Shown piece after piece: positions 23,111-35,705 of a stretch of 64,000 nt of DNA (its first letter is position 1; the number at the start of each line of letters is the position of its first letter). The stretch comes from Phialocephala subalpina. Taxonomy: Eukaryota > Ascomycota > Leotiomycetes > Helotiales > Mollisiaceae. The notes beneath the pieces are model-generated. The model was not told the DNA's origin. It did not search any database and saw only the letters and a list, made by a program, of their open reading frames with translations. The translations under genes were made by a program, and so were the position numbers. The stretch is from positions 1,180,528 through 1,244,527 of the forward strand of contig FJOG01000016.1 in the NCBI GenBank assembly GCA_900073065.1, written 5' to 3'.

Positions 23111-24884
23111 TCAAACGTCCAAGGTAATCAGCAGAGCCTCACTAGCCCCAACGAAGACTGACCCCTCAGACTGAACCTTCTCAAGCACTTCTTCACCTAC
23201 ATAACGTCCATCCAACCCCATTGACCTCCCAGCAAAAGTCATATTGTTCGCCGTCTCCGCACCCGGACCCGTCAACCTCCTCACACATCCGCCTCTCAAT
23301 TCATTCGGCAATTTAACCTCCGTATAGGGCCTCTCCATCGCATTTTGCGTAGAATTCCAAATACCCAGATTAACCAACACCACCCCCGTCAACTTCGGCT
23401 TCACCCTCTCCCCCTTCCCAGCATCATACACAGCATAAGCAGTAAAACTCGTTTCATTAACCAAGATCTCGACTTGTTTATTCCCGCCCATGAATGCGGT
23501 AGCTGTAAATAAATTCCCGTAGTACAAAGCTTTGGGATGAGCAGGGACATCTCCGATGGCGATGGGTTGCCATGCTGAATAACGGTAGGGCGTGCCGCCG
23601 TGGAAGTACAGGCGGGAGACGTGGAGGGTGGACATGTAGAGGACGTAGTCGATTGACCAGAGAGCGGCGCCGAATACGTCTGAGATGTTTGCTTGACCTT
23701 GACACTGAGGGGGGAGTGGAATAAGTCAGCTGAGTGACTTGAATGCAGGATGTGGCGAGGTGAGAACTTACTGAGATAGAGTTTGTTTCTCCAAGCACAT
23801 ACTCGCTTCCGTGAGCAACGGTGTAGTTAGAAAGGTAGTCGTGAAAGTACGCAATGGACGTCATATGCTTATGATTCAACAGATTTCCCTCAAGCGTAGC
23901 ATGCTGTGTAGTATCGGCACATGCACTCCCCATATACTGTCCTCGTTAGCATCATCACCCATCACCCCCCTTATTTCTTCAAAAAACTCACATCATGCTC
24001 AGAAATCGTCTTCACCACCCCCGTCTCCGCAATCCCATCCCTCAAAATCGACTCCGCATTCCAATCCGTCGCATTCCCCAATTTCCTCGGCGCTTCAAAA
24101 GCAGCAGCTTGGAAAAGTGCCTCTCCTTCGGTACCGGTAGCGTTTTCAATAACAGCCGCATACTGAAGCCATTGCGTAACATAACTCTGGACCGTGTAGT
24201 TCGCTGGTCGACGACTTCCACCAGGAAACCCATCAACTTCGTTCCCGATCTCGAAAGCGTATAAACTATTCCCTAGTTCTTTGACCGTTGGTACTGCTTC
24301 TAGGAGTACTTGTTCTAGACCTGCAGCGCCGTCTTGGAAGCTGAGGCCGAAGATGTATTGTGTGCCTTTTGGGAAGGTTTGGAAGGACTCTAGCCATGAA
24401 GGACCAACGCTCAGAGAGCTAGGTTGGTCGGGACTCGAAGCGGAAAATTTCTCAATGAGTGCAACCGTCTGGTTTTGAATCCAAATGGCGCGGTTTTGCG
24501 TCGTACCACCTGCTCGGATGATTGGGTAGGCGCCTGAGATATCTTTGAGGTTCTGGAGCATTCTGCTCGAGAATGTGTTCGGGTTGCTGGGGTTTGTCAG
24601 CTGATTATCTGATGGGATAATAGGAAGAGGGAGACTCACGACAGATTCCCGGCGTAGTCAAGCATGTACGAGAACTCAATAGAATAAGATTGATAATTGG
24701 CATCGATGATTTGCCGTCCCGCAGGAGGTAGTGAGGGAACACTCAGCTCGAGAGTCCGATTGATGACGATGTCAGAATTTCTGCTGCTCAGGCCCCTGGA
24801 AATAGATGCACCATTGAGGGTACTTCCCAAGGCGAAACTTGCAGAACATACAGCGAACAAGAAGCTTTTGAGAAGGGACGACAT
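23111..24884 (-). CDS. Secreted GH79 glycoside hydrolase (beta-glucuronidase-like)
   Basis: Exons 24884-24640, 24586-23992, 23936-23772 and 23704-23111 join in frame to 532 residues. The N-terminus MSSLLKSFLFAVCSASFALG is a signal peptide. The clan-A catalytic pair is visible: acid/base Glu198 in FEIGNEVDGF and nucleophile Glu330 in YVLGETNSIS, at the spacing of GH79. After this comes the GH79 C-terminal beta domain (AALWSIDYVLYMSTLHVSRL, LYFHGGTPYRYSAW, YYGNLFTATAFMG). Fungal members remove glucuronic or 4-O-methylglucuronic acid from arabinogalactan proteins and related glycans. Several N-glycosylation sequons (NRT, NYT, NAT, NST) fit secretion. The ATG at 24884 is chosen because the signal peptide begins there. 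All four exons have consensus splice sites and no damage. Confidence 0.92.
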
Positions 24885-25327
24885 GGTGAGAGATGGTGAT
24901 GAGAGTGCATTTGGTACTAGCAACCGCCTAGACGGAACCTCACTTGAGAATCTTCGTTCAGATATACAATCTTAGATGAAAGAAGAACAAAAGGAATGAT
25001 CCCCCGAGCTAGGCAAAAAATTCCTTCGCGATGCTCTGTCGACGAAGATACTTCCACCTATCTTGGTAGGAACTATAGCCCGTGCGACCCCGCAATTTGT
25101 AGATTCCCCGCAAAGTTGATGTTTTCGCTCGAAAAGCTGCCGAGATATTTGAAGGACGCATTGTTCCTTTGTCGACCGATAGCCGCTCATTTGCCGACCC
25201 CTGCATCATCTTCTATTCTTCCAGAACCCTTCGGGCCATGCTTCCACCCGCCTATATCACATTCACAGCCCTGGGTTGCAATTGCAGTAACTCTGTCGCC
25301 CCACACGCCGTGTTCCAAATCTTGCAT
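24885..25327. other. Intergenic region upstream of GH79
   Basis: Contains the GH79 promoter. The open frame on the plus strand (about 24996-25508) has no motifs and overlaps a better-supported minus-strand remnant. Confidence 0.4.
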
Positions 25328-25540
25328 CTACAGAAGGAGCATCACCGCAGCGAAACACAAGCCAGCCGCAGCAGCGCTTATCACCAACCTCTCAGCCTCG
25401 CTCGTGACAACCGCAGAAGGCGTAGAGGTAGCTACAATCCCATTACTCCCAACTGTCGCAGTCCCATTTAAGCCGACGTTTTGGAGATCAACGCTAGCGT
25501 GTGCGTAGACACGGATGACGTACGCCAGCGTGATTGGCCG
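25328..25540 (-). pseudogene. C-terminal remnant of a GPI-anchored protein
   Basis: Reading the minus strand from 25540 to TAG at 25330-25328, the frame encodes AYVIRVYAHASVDLQNVGLN, then a Ser/Thr/Gly-rich linker (TATVGSNGIVATSTPSAV) and a small-residue plus hydrophobic tail (ISAAAAGLCFAAVMLLL). This is the shape of a GPI-attachment C-terminus of a fungal wall or membrane glycoprotein. Upstream the frame hits a TAG at 25543-25541 and no matching body of a gene is found, so it looks like an orphan 3' fragment. An upstream exon that I could not join is the alternative. Confidence 0.4.
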
Positions 25541-26019
25541 CTAGCGGCACTGTAAGATACCGCAATTGATATTTAACGATACCCCTGGATCCAGATCAAA
25601 GACAGTCTTAGAATCAGATTTATTGCAGTGTGGGTGCATAATTCTTGAGAACGAAAGGTTGAATCGAGGAAGATCTCCAAAGATCACGTGATTGATTTCA
25701 TCTGGAATTTGTATTGGGATTCAGGCTACAGTTCAGGCAGGCTCTGAGGCAGCGCCCTCACCTTTAGGATTTTCACGTGTCGAACGACCATCACCCCACA
25801 ATCACACAACACCCCCCAATTTACGAACCCGTCTCCTACAACTATCATGAATCTCTCGATCCCAAAAATACTCTAAATCAATGTCTAGATAGCCTCTACA
25901 TTGGGCTAACTAACCAGCGCAGGACCAAACCTGACGCACCTGCGTTACACGAGGCTGCGTCGGCTTTAGCTCGATCTTGAACTAGCAATTCTCACCCAAA
26001 TCCGCCACATTGACTAATA

Positions 26020-29000
26020 ATGGCACCTCCACTCCCTAAGGCACATAGACCTCAGACCCAGCCCATGACGGTTGCGCTGAGGAGCATTTGTTGTGACTAC
26101 CCTGCTGGTGGTGGAATCTTGCGCGAACTGCTTCAGAACGCAGATGATGCCGGAGCCTCGAGCGTTGTATGTAGATTACCTTTGCCCTTTCCACTGCAAC
26201 TTTGTCTTTCATTCTTTTCTTTGGGACAGGTGCTGACTCCATCTATAGAGACTCGTCCTCGATTTGAACAGCTACCCAACGGACAATCTTCTTCACGACG
26301 ATCTTGATCAGTATCAAGGTCCTGCACTTTTGGCATATAACAGTGCCGTCTTCCCAGCTGAGGATTTTGAGTCCCTCTCGCGAGTGGGAGATTCCCGCAA
26401 ACTACGGGATGGCTACTCGACTGGAAAATTTGGAAGAGGGTTTAATTCAGTAAGCTGTAATTCTGTAGCTGACCGTCACAGCCACTCAGTATATCCAGGT
26501 TTACAATTGGACTGATTCACCATCCATTGTGTCGAAGGATAACCTTCTCATTCTTGACGCGCATCACCGGTGGTCGCCTAGCCTTCCCAATTGCACCAAT
26601 CCTGGCGGTCCGATGTGGGACTTCGTGGCCAATGCAGGGGGAGTAGAAATGAAAAATCAAATGAGCGCATTTTCAGCCGTCATGGAGGTATTCAATAAGC
26701 CGTTTGAAGGTACGATCATTCGGATCCCGTTGAGAACCGTGTCGCAGGCAGAAGCGAGTGAGATCTGCAAGCGACCAACCGCAGCCTCTGACGTCGAAGA
26801 GGTCATGAGAAAGTTCGCCTCTGAATTTGAAATCTCGGGGCTGCTTTTTATGAAGAACATCGAGAGTATCAAGATTGAGATTGGAGGTGCTGTGGATTCT
26901 AGTATCAAGATCTGTAATACGGAGCATGTGAGAATGTACGTTCTACATGTGATTCAACCAAAGAGTATTTTCTTACAATTGGGACAGGAATAGGCAGTTG
27001 ATCAATGAGATGATCAAGACAGCGTCTACGGAACCGGAAAGGCCATTTGAACTTTCATTTGATGTCGAGATAGAGTCTGCGTCCCCAACTGCAAGGAGTC
27101 GAACAAGCTTCGCCGTGCATCATAGCATTGCAAGCCGTCCAACAGAGGAGAAGCTACGAGACTGGTGCAATGCTCAAGCCATGATACCTTGGATTGCAGT
27201 GGCAGCTCGAATCCCTGTAAGTTATATGGATGCAAGAAAATGCTAGCAATAATTCTAAGATCCTGATAGGCAGATGCTCCGGGAATGAACAACGGTTCCC
27301 TTTTTACCGTTCTGCCTCTGCAAATCCCTACGAACCAGCCGGTCCATATACATGGCCTCTTCAGTCTATCTCCAGACCGGGCCCGGATACATGGTAGCAA
27401 CGACAGCAGTGTCCAAGATCAACTACCTGCACGATGGAATGAGTGGTTGTTTGCTAGGCCAATTCCGACGGCCTGGGTCAATATGTTGCTGCATGTCTCA
27501 CAGCGAGATCCTGAACGAGCTGCGTTTGTAAAGTGGCCGTTGGCAGTGACGAACCATAATGATGTATTGCATGGGATGATTCAGAAGGTGCTGCAGATTG
27601 TCCAAGACAAGTCCTGCCGGATTTGGTACACTGACCTAGGCTATATAACTTCAAACCTAGGACTACTAGCAAACGGAGATGAATCGCCAGCCCTGAGGAG
27701 TGCTCTACGCGATGTAGGAATACCCATGATCTACCTGCCGGACACACTATTGCCTATCGTGCAAAGTAGCGACTTGGTGGAGCGTCTAAGTCCAACTTCT
27801 CTGTGTGGCCGCCTCGAGAGAAGCGGACATCGAGTGCGAGCATTGATCGAGGATGCAAAGCAAGTCCTGCTCGAATATATCTTGTCAGATCCAAGCTTTC
27901 GGGGATATGGAGCTATCGAGCTATTTCCATTCGAGGATGAAACATACAAGTCAATCAATCAACGCGTTGCTTTCGTTCATCGAGATGAAGATGAACACGC
28001 CATATTCAGTCGTGAACAATATCTAAATATTAGTCTTGGAAAGCTTTCAAAAAACACCGTACATGCCCTGAGGATCGGATTGTTGCGCTCCTCTCTGCAT
28101 TCCTCTCTCCGGCAACGCTCAAGTAATGATCTCAAATCTTATTGTTTGAGCACGTACTTCAAGAACTTTGATCCAAGTCAAGACTTCGTTTGCTTAGACG
28201 AGAATACGAAGGCTTTCGTCTCTAAAGTTTGGGGCTGGATCGTGGCAAGAGGTTACAGCCTATCCGAGGTGGACGTATCTTGTTTGTGGCTTGTACCACT
28301 TTCAAATGGCCAGCATAGGAAACTGAAGCCACAAAATCCGTCAAGTGGAACGATTTGCGCACCTCCAGGAGAAATTGGAGACTTCCTTCGCAAAATGGCC
28401 ACTATCGACGCAGTCTCCAACAAACCCATTGTGTTTTCAGACAGTCTCTCATCTCGCGCATTAAAGCTTTTCGCAGATGCCTCCATGAATGATTCTAGCC
28501 TGTTGGTCAAAAACGGCGGGGTCTTGGAAGACTTCACGTTTTGGCTGAACAACATTCATCAGGCTATAGAACAAGCATCTAATGACGATAAACTTCATCT
28601 GCAGAAACTTCTAGTTTCACATCGCCATCTTTGCGGAGATATCTCAGCCATTTCGAGCGCATTACGAGGACTCGAAATCTTTCAGAAGCTCACTTGGATG
28701 CCAGAAAATGACTTGGAACCTTGCTTTAGTTGGACATCTCTTAATGGCTATTCGGAAGCCATCGGTTTACCTGAAAATGTGCCTGTGCCGGATGGGATAA
28801 ATGTACTTTTCGTGGACGCCAAATTAGAGGATACTAGAAGGTTTCTCATCGAATTTCAGCTGGCGGCGTGCCCCTCTACTGTGGACCTTTTGAAAGCCTT
28901 CATAGTTTTATTTTGGGAAAGCGGAAACTTCGAAGGTCTGAGCATACGTTGCAGAGACCATATCGCGAGGCTATTTCTCAGTCACTTCTACAATTTCGAA

Positions 29001-32000
29001 AGGGGTACTCGGGAAAGGCTAGCATCACTATCCTTTCTCCCTCTCTCCCCCATTGGTGGCAAGAGGGCCTCAAAATTCGCCACGGCAGCACAACTTATTG
29101 ACTCGTCTAACTACCTCCTGCGAAGTCTATTTTTTGATGACGAAGAGATTTTTCCGGCAGCGTGGATCATGGACGAGTACAAAGGAGTAGCCATTGACTG
29201 TGGTCTACGAGAGCGCCTCACTGAAGACCTGGTTAAGGATCGAATTAAGTGCTTCGCGAACAACCATGACGATACTGAACAAACGTGGGACCGAGCCCGC
29301 AAATTACTCCAGTCTAGAGTGGAGTGGTCGTCAGGAGCAGACACAGAACTACCTGCCATTCTACGAGAGCTAGAGTGGCTCCCAGCTATCGGCTGTCATG
29401 GAAAGAAGGTTCTAGCAAATGCTACTCAATGTCGCGGACTCGACGATCAATTGCTCGTCGGACTCGTGCATTCACTTGTCTTGTTTGATATTACGGGAGA
29501 TTGGAAGCAGCGACTTGGCTGGAATGGAGCGATTCCAATTACCACGCTTCTCGCGCAGTTGGAGCGAGGGATCGAGAAGGAGGACGGGAAGGTTGTCCAC
29601 GCTGTTCTGAAGTATGTTCAAGGAGAGGGCCAAGTCGAAATATGCTATAACGAGTTGATGAACCTCCGATGCGTCCTAACTCAAAGTGGCTGCTTTGTCA
29701 GTCCTCGAACGGCGTTTCATACTGGTTGCGAAAGACTTGAGCCATACCTATACAATATCGACAACAGCTTCTGGTATGATAATTCTTCGCTCCTTCAAAG
29801 ACTTGGAATAAAAGAAAAGCCCGACCTCGAAGATTTACTGCAGGTCCAAAGAGAATTCCAGCCAATGAAAGAAGCCGAGGAAGAGGCGAGTCTAAAGGAA
29901 GCGGATGTAGCAGTTCAAATTGAGATCATCAAGCTCGCCGCTGTTTTTGATCGGGATCGGTTGTCAGCCTTGATGATTGTTGGCGCCATAGGGAGTCTTT
30001 GTGCACTGGAGGATGCAACTTATAATGATCTTGGACCGCTTTCGCCAGTACAAGGGACCACCAATTTCACACATCCGGATATTCCTTATAGCATTGTCGC
30101 AAAGTTACGAATTGAACCACTGAGTGAACGAATCAAGAAGGGACAATTGGGCTTGGCCGATATTGATGATGACGAGTTCGATCAGCATGAGGAAGTCGCG
30201 GATGACATCAATGATACACTTGAACGCTACCCAGTTGAAGCGACGTTCAAAGAGTACCTGGCGAATGCAGACGATGCTGGAAGTGCGACGCAGATCAATT
30301 GGTTCCTTGATGCCAGACAACACCCGCAAGTGTCTCTTGTGACTCCAGAGCTATCGGCGTACCAGGGACCTGCTCTAGTAGCCCACAATGATGGAACATT
30401 TCGGGAAAAGGATTTCGAAGGGTTGAAGCACGTTGGAAGAGGAAGTAAGAGAAATGATCCTTCCACTATCGGTAAGTTTGGCAGGGGATCTCAAACGATG
30501 TACCACTGGACCGATGTTCCAATGCTGCTATCAGGGAGCTACGTTGTGATTCTCGAGTAAGAGTCTCTGTGTTTTCTCTTATTATTCTTTTTTGTCGTTT
30601 CATCTTCCCCCTTGTATTTTTGCTAAGCCATCTTACTCATTATGCCCTAGTCCTTTACGGCATGTCTTGCACATGAACTATCGCACCGGCCGCCGAATGC
30701 CAGGTGTCAAAATCGAGCTCTCAAGACTTAAGAGTACATGCCCGGATCAACTAGCTCCTTTTGATGGCCTGTGGGGTTACTCTCGGGAGCGGGAATTTTA
30801 CGAGGGTACAATTTTCCGATTTCCCCTTCGACCTTCGACTATGCATTCGAGGCTGAGGGAAAGCAAGACGCCATTGGATTACACTGCAGCACAACGGTAT
30901 ATGGAAGAATTTCTTGACGAAGCGCGCATCTCATTAATATTTTTGAGAAATGTGCGGTCAATAGATTTCAAGGTATACGGAGAGAGACATCCTCGCTGGT
31001 CGGTAAAATCCTCCAGCAGGGGACTGGAATATGACTTCTCTGACTGGACCGTCTGTACCGTGACCAAAGGAAAAGGATTGGATGGCGGCACTACAATAGA
31101 AGATCGGTGGTGGACTGCTATTCATGATCCGGCGGAATTCCCGACTGAGCTTCTGCATCGCCACAAAAGGACAATGAAGGATGTCCAATGCGGAATGGCT
31201 GCATTAGTATCTTCCACACCCGCTGGTAAAGATGCAAAACTCTATGCTGCTCCAAAATCAAGAATATTCAGCTCTCTCCCTCTCCCATTACAATGGGACT
31301 TACCAGTCAATGTCCACGCCACCTTTATTACTTTTGGGGATAGAAATTCTATCACTATCGAAAGCTCTGCTCGAGAGGATGGCGCAGACTGGAACAGATG
31401 GCTGCTCACTTCGGCGATACCAAGCTTGTATCTTCCTTTCCTTGAGGACCTTGCAAGAAAAGTAGGCCAAGATGCTTTTCGCTTTTGGCCCAAGCAAGTC
31501 CCACCCGAAGGCTCTCTTTCAGAGCTGGTTTACACTTCATTCTGGCAACAGTTGCCCAGCAGCCCATGTCGCCTCTTTCCATTAGCTCGTCAGCTGGACA
31601 GTAAGAAGAAACGCCAGCCTCCAAAGGCTTTAGAAATCAAAGAGGCCACCTTTGATTTCCTATCCAGCGAGACATCGGAACTTTTACGACATGTCCTTGA
31701 GTCTCAGATTCCAACGCTTGTCCGTGTCCCATTTACAAAGTTGCAATCACTAGAGCCAAGAATTACATCCGTTACACCAAGGTTGCTTCGGGAGATTTTT
31801 CGGTCAGAAGCAGCAGCTGAATATCTGGTCAAATCCAACTCCAAACTCAAGGTTTTGGAAGTTCTCCTGAAGGAGATAATGCCCGAGGCCGATGCTGACT
31901 TTGAAGAATTTGATGGCTGTCGTGTACTTCCACTTGCGGATGGCACTTTGGGCGTGTTGAGTATCGTAGATCGCTCCAAACCAACTCTTACGTACTATGT

Positions 32001-34604
32001 AGCCAGCAAGCAGGAGGGGGAACTCTTTGGTTTTGCCTCGGAACTTTTGACGCCGATGAATCAAGGGAATGACTTTAAGGTCAAACTCCTGAATCACCAA
32101 AAGAAGTTCAATATCAAGAGATTGGATCTGTCTGACTTCGGGACGCTACTTGGGAAGAAGGACTTTCAGGCAAATGCTTCTGTAGTAGAATTCGACGACT
32201 GGTTGCAGCGCTTTTGGAAGTTCTGGAATGAGAAAGAGATCCACAGGAAAGAAACAGTCACATTTACGTCTGGCTCTGGAATCCACAATTATCCAATCTT
32301 ACGGGCTACTCGCGATGGCATCAAATCCTACTTGAAACCATCTGAGCTCAACAACCTCCCACTAGTTGTTGAGCCGGCAGATGAGCAACATCAGAGAATC
32401 TGCGATAAGATTTCTGGACTCTACAGGGTCAATAGCGAGTATATGCCGTTATACCTCAAGTCGGCTGAGGGTTCATTGAAGGATGCGCCCTCATTCGCCA
32501 GGTTGATCAAAAGTCTTTCAGTGCTTGCTGTACGACAGGTAGGAGGGCTTGAGAATTATATTAGGACTATCTTCGCAGATGTCGAATTAGAGGTATAATC
32601 TTCGCGTAACCCGAATTAGGACACGAGAATGCTGACGTTCATTTCAATCAGATTCTTCGACAACTTGTGGAAAATTACTTCGACCTGGACCCTTCCGATC
32701 CGTTTCAAATAAAAAGTAAACTGAAAATTCTACCAATATGGCCTACTATTGGTGCTTCACAACCCTGTATCGCCGCTGGTACGGCCTTAGTTCCAGCTGA
32801 CTATGGGCTCTTACGGCCATGGATGTCTGAATATGACCAATTTGTTCAATCCGAAATTGCAACCTCGTATTCTTCAACGCTAAAATCATTAGGCGTGCAG
32901 AACAGAGCTGACACTACTCTTTTGGAGACAAACATACTCCCGCACCTGCCTCAGACGGTCGCCCCTTGTGCTGAAAAGGATTATGAATTGTTTATTTCGG
33001 CGCTTTCTCGAGTCTGTGAAGCTAATCACCCACGAAATTTCTCCACCAAACACAAGAACAACGGAGAAATGAGACGATTCATCAATCTCGTGTCTACGTC
33101 GAGGCTAGCACCTGATGGAAATGGTGTATTGCATCTTGCAAGCGCGCTTTTCGATCACGGTGAACACATTTTCCAGGCGGCATTTCGAGAAGAAGTAGCC
33201 AAGAGATTCCTGATGTCAGCAGTTAGGGGCCGTAAACGATTCTGGTTGGACATCGGTCTTAAACAAAGAAGCGACTCGAACTTCGCAGAGGATTATGCCT
33301 TGTGCCTGCAAATAATGAGAAAGCGACTTGAAGCTTGGGACACTCCTCCCTTGGATCCTCGACTTGCATCTGACGCTCAGGCAGTTCTAGAACCCCTGAC
33401 GTCTTCCTTACCTAGCGCTACCTCTGGCTTTTCCGAGAGCGAATGGTTGACGGTTCGAAAAGAGGCCACCTTCCCTGCTTTGACGGCTTTGGACAGCCAA
33501 CCAAGCTACAGACGAGATTCTATGGCTGCCTTAGCTGCATCAAAGCTTCTTCTGCCACTCGAAGATGTTATCAAGTCCCAGTATGTACCGATCTGCTGGA
33601 GCCAAACTTCATTTTCCTCAATTGAGCCTTGCGAGATGGCATTCTACAAGACCACGTTGCACGGAAGACCTCCAATTAGCATGGTGTGGCGGCACCTTAA
33701 CCATTTGATGCAGTCCGCAGAACACTTGACTGAAGACGCAATCCCAAGTTTTCTATCCGACTTGGATTCCACATATGATTTTCTGCAAGACAATCTCCAG
33801 CAGAGCAGCAACTCTTTCACGCATGCAATGAGCCCGTTGTGGCTTAACCTGGCCATTACGGATGACGCTTTGGTACACTTAGAAGATCTCCAGTCATCTT
33901 GGCTCAAAATTGAGCATCTGGTACTGCTAAGCCCCTGTGATTCGCCTCCTTTGATGTCTGTGCAACCAAGGTTGATGCGGCATGAGAGACTGCTGAGAGC
34001 GCTTGGTTGTAGAACCATTGTCTACCCTACCATTGTTGGGCCCGACATCGGTATGGGCGAGTCCTTGTCTGCTTCAATGACTCGAATGAGACATGAAGGG
34101 AAGATGTTAGACATAGCTCTATCGGCAGACGGAAAAGATGTACAAGCACATAAAATCGTCCTCGCCGCTGCCTCGGGTTATTTTGCGGCCAGTTTTAACG
34201 GAAATTGGGCGAAGGATGAACGGATCAACCTAAAAGGCATCTCATTTCACACCTTGTCCATGGTAGTTAATTTCACCTATGCTGATATATTTGACTGGAC
34301 GCCCATGCGAGTCACGGACGAAGACGCAGTTGACGTGATTGCTGATAGGCTCGACGATCTTCTCGATCTCCTAACGGCGGCGGATCGCTTCCTAATGCCG
34401 GCACTCACAGTTCAAGCCGAAAGCGAACTCTTGAAGGCAGGCCGCTCATTCATTAGAATTGATAACGTACTGGACATTCGGACTCGGGCTGCCGAAGCAA
34501 ATGCACACCACTTGGAGAACGCTTGCGCGGAGTTCTACGAGAAGAACAAGGTGCCGGTGGACTTGATTTATAGTTCAAGGAGTACATGGCGAATTGCAAC
34601 ATGA
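26020..34604 (+). CDS. Giant sacsin-like ATPase protein with two GHKL modules and a C-terminal BTB/POZ domain
   Basis: Seven exons, 26020-26166, 26249-26449, 26499-26935, 26988-27216, 27270-30556, 30651-32592 and 32652-34604, join in frame to 2,731 residues. Module 1 (about residues 10-270) has the sacsin-type ATP site: N-box LRELLQNADDAGAS, GPALLAYNSAVFPAEDF and GKFGRGFNSVYNWTDSP. Module 2 (about 1285-1560) repeats it: FKEYLANADDAGSA, GPALVAHNDGTFREKDF and GKFGRGSQTMYHWTDVP. Both keep the Glu/Asn/Asp of the N-box. The C-terminus (about 2568-2665) is a BTB/POZ domain: LDIALSADGKDVQAHKIVLA then SGYFAASF. In animals sacsin is a chaperone-related protein; BTB domains often dimerise or bind cullin-3. 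A role as a chaperone or ligase scaffold is inference. Splice sites are consensus and no stop interrupts, so the gene looks alive. Confidence 0.9.
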
Positions 34605-35042
34605 TTACACCTTTAGTGGCCAGGGGCGGATTTTCTTGGCTCCTTCTGGCAGATCCACAACTAATTTTCACCTGTTATGTAGTGCTTGGATGTTTGTTAT
34701 TTTTTATTTAAATTCGGTTCGGGTTTTGCTTTTATGGCTGGTTTTGCTTCTTGCTCGACTGTAGGAGTATGTTTACAAATCAGTGCTGGCTGGCGCTATA
34801 CTGTCTTCATGATGCTGCTACCGTATTCGCTAAGTACGTGGAACAAACCAGACACGCGAATTTGACACAGAGCTGGAATTACATGGAGACGCTCCAATTT
34901 CCATCAGGGTACCGTGCCCTTGGGACTGGAATTGGCAGCTACCACTGTTGGGGGACCCCCGCAAAATTGCGGATGACTCCAATGAAGAAGGTAATTCTGA
35001 AACAGCTTACTAGGAGAATAAGAATTTGGGTGCTACAATGAT
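34605..35042. other. Intergenic region downstream of the sacsin-like gene
   Basis: No supported gene. One open frame lacks an ATG start and recognisable motifs. Confidence 0.4.
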
Positions 35043-35225
35043 GGGAGAGGTTGATGTTGTTGGAGGATGCAGGAGGTTGTTGGATATAGGGCGATGTCAA
35101 AAGTTGTTAGATGTTGATGATTTGGGCGATGCCGGATTTGGAGGATGTCTGATGTGGACGATGTCGGTGTGGAAGATGCCTGATGTGGGGGATGTTGATT
35201 TGGAGGATGTTGGTTTGGAGGGTCC
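35043..35225 (+). repeat. Degenerate minisatellite-like tract
   Basis: A G/T-rich stretch made of irregular variants of GATGTNGATNTGGAGGATG (for example GATTTGGAGGATG, GATGTGGGGGATG). Unit length varies, so it is an old, drifting tandem array rather than a clean minisatellite. Confidence 0.6.
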
Positions 35226-35705
35226 CCTTTGTGTTTACCAAAAGCTTGGGCATATAGCTAGATCGCTGTCGTCTTTGCCCAGTAGCATCGTTCGGGCTAG
35301 CAGCTGTAGTGGGAGAATGGGAGGAGACTGAATCGAGAAGCGAGGATAGTCTTGACAGCTCTCTTGCTGATTCCAAGGCTCTGTGGAGGGTCTGCTCTTG
35401 ATTACATCGCCCTTATTCGCGAGATTACTGCAGATACATTACTGTGTCGGCAAAAATGCCGATAACATCAGTGAAGATTGGTGGTGTGCGCGAAAGGAAG
35501 AGATGGTATGCTCTGATTAGTATATATGATTACGATTTATGGGCTTTGGTTTAGCTCGATTGGCATGCTTGATGACAGCGGTTCATAGGGAGAAAGGATC
35601 GGCATGGCATGTTCCGAATTTCGCAGATGCCCTAAAAGTAGCTTTCGCACAGCTGAACATGACAATAGCAAGAGCATTGGTATTGCTGGCCAACAAGAGC
35701 TCATC

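Noticed and set aside
24996..25508. Plus-strand 170-codon open frame upstream of GH79
   Set aside because: No motif or splice partner, and it is antisense to a better supported GPI-tail remnant.
35107..35376. Minus-strand open frame over the G/T-rich tract as a gene
   Set aside because: The frame is created by the repetitive tract, has His/Arg/Ile repeats and no family motif.
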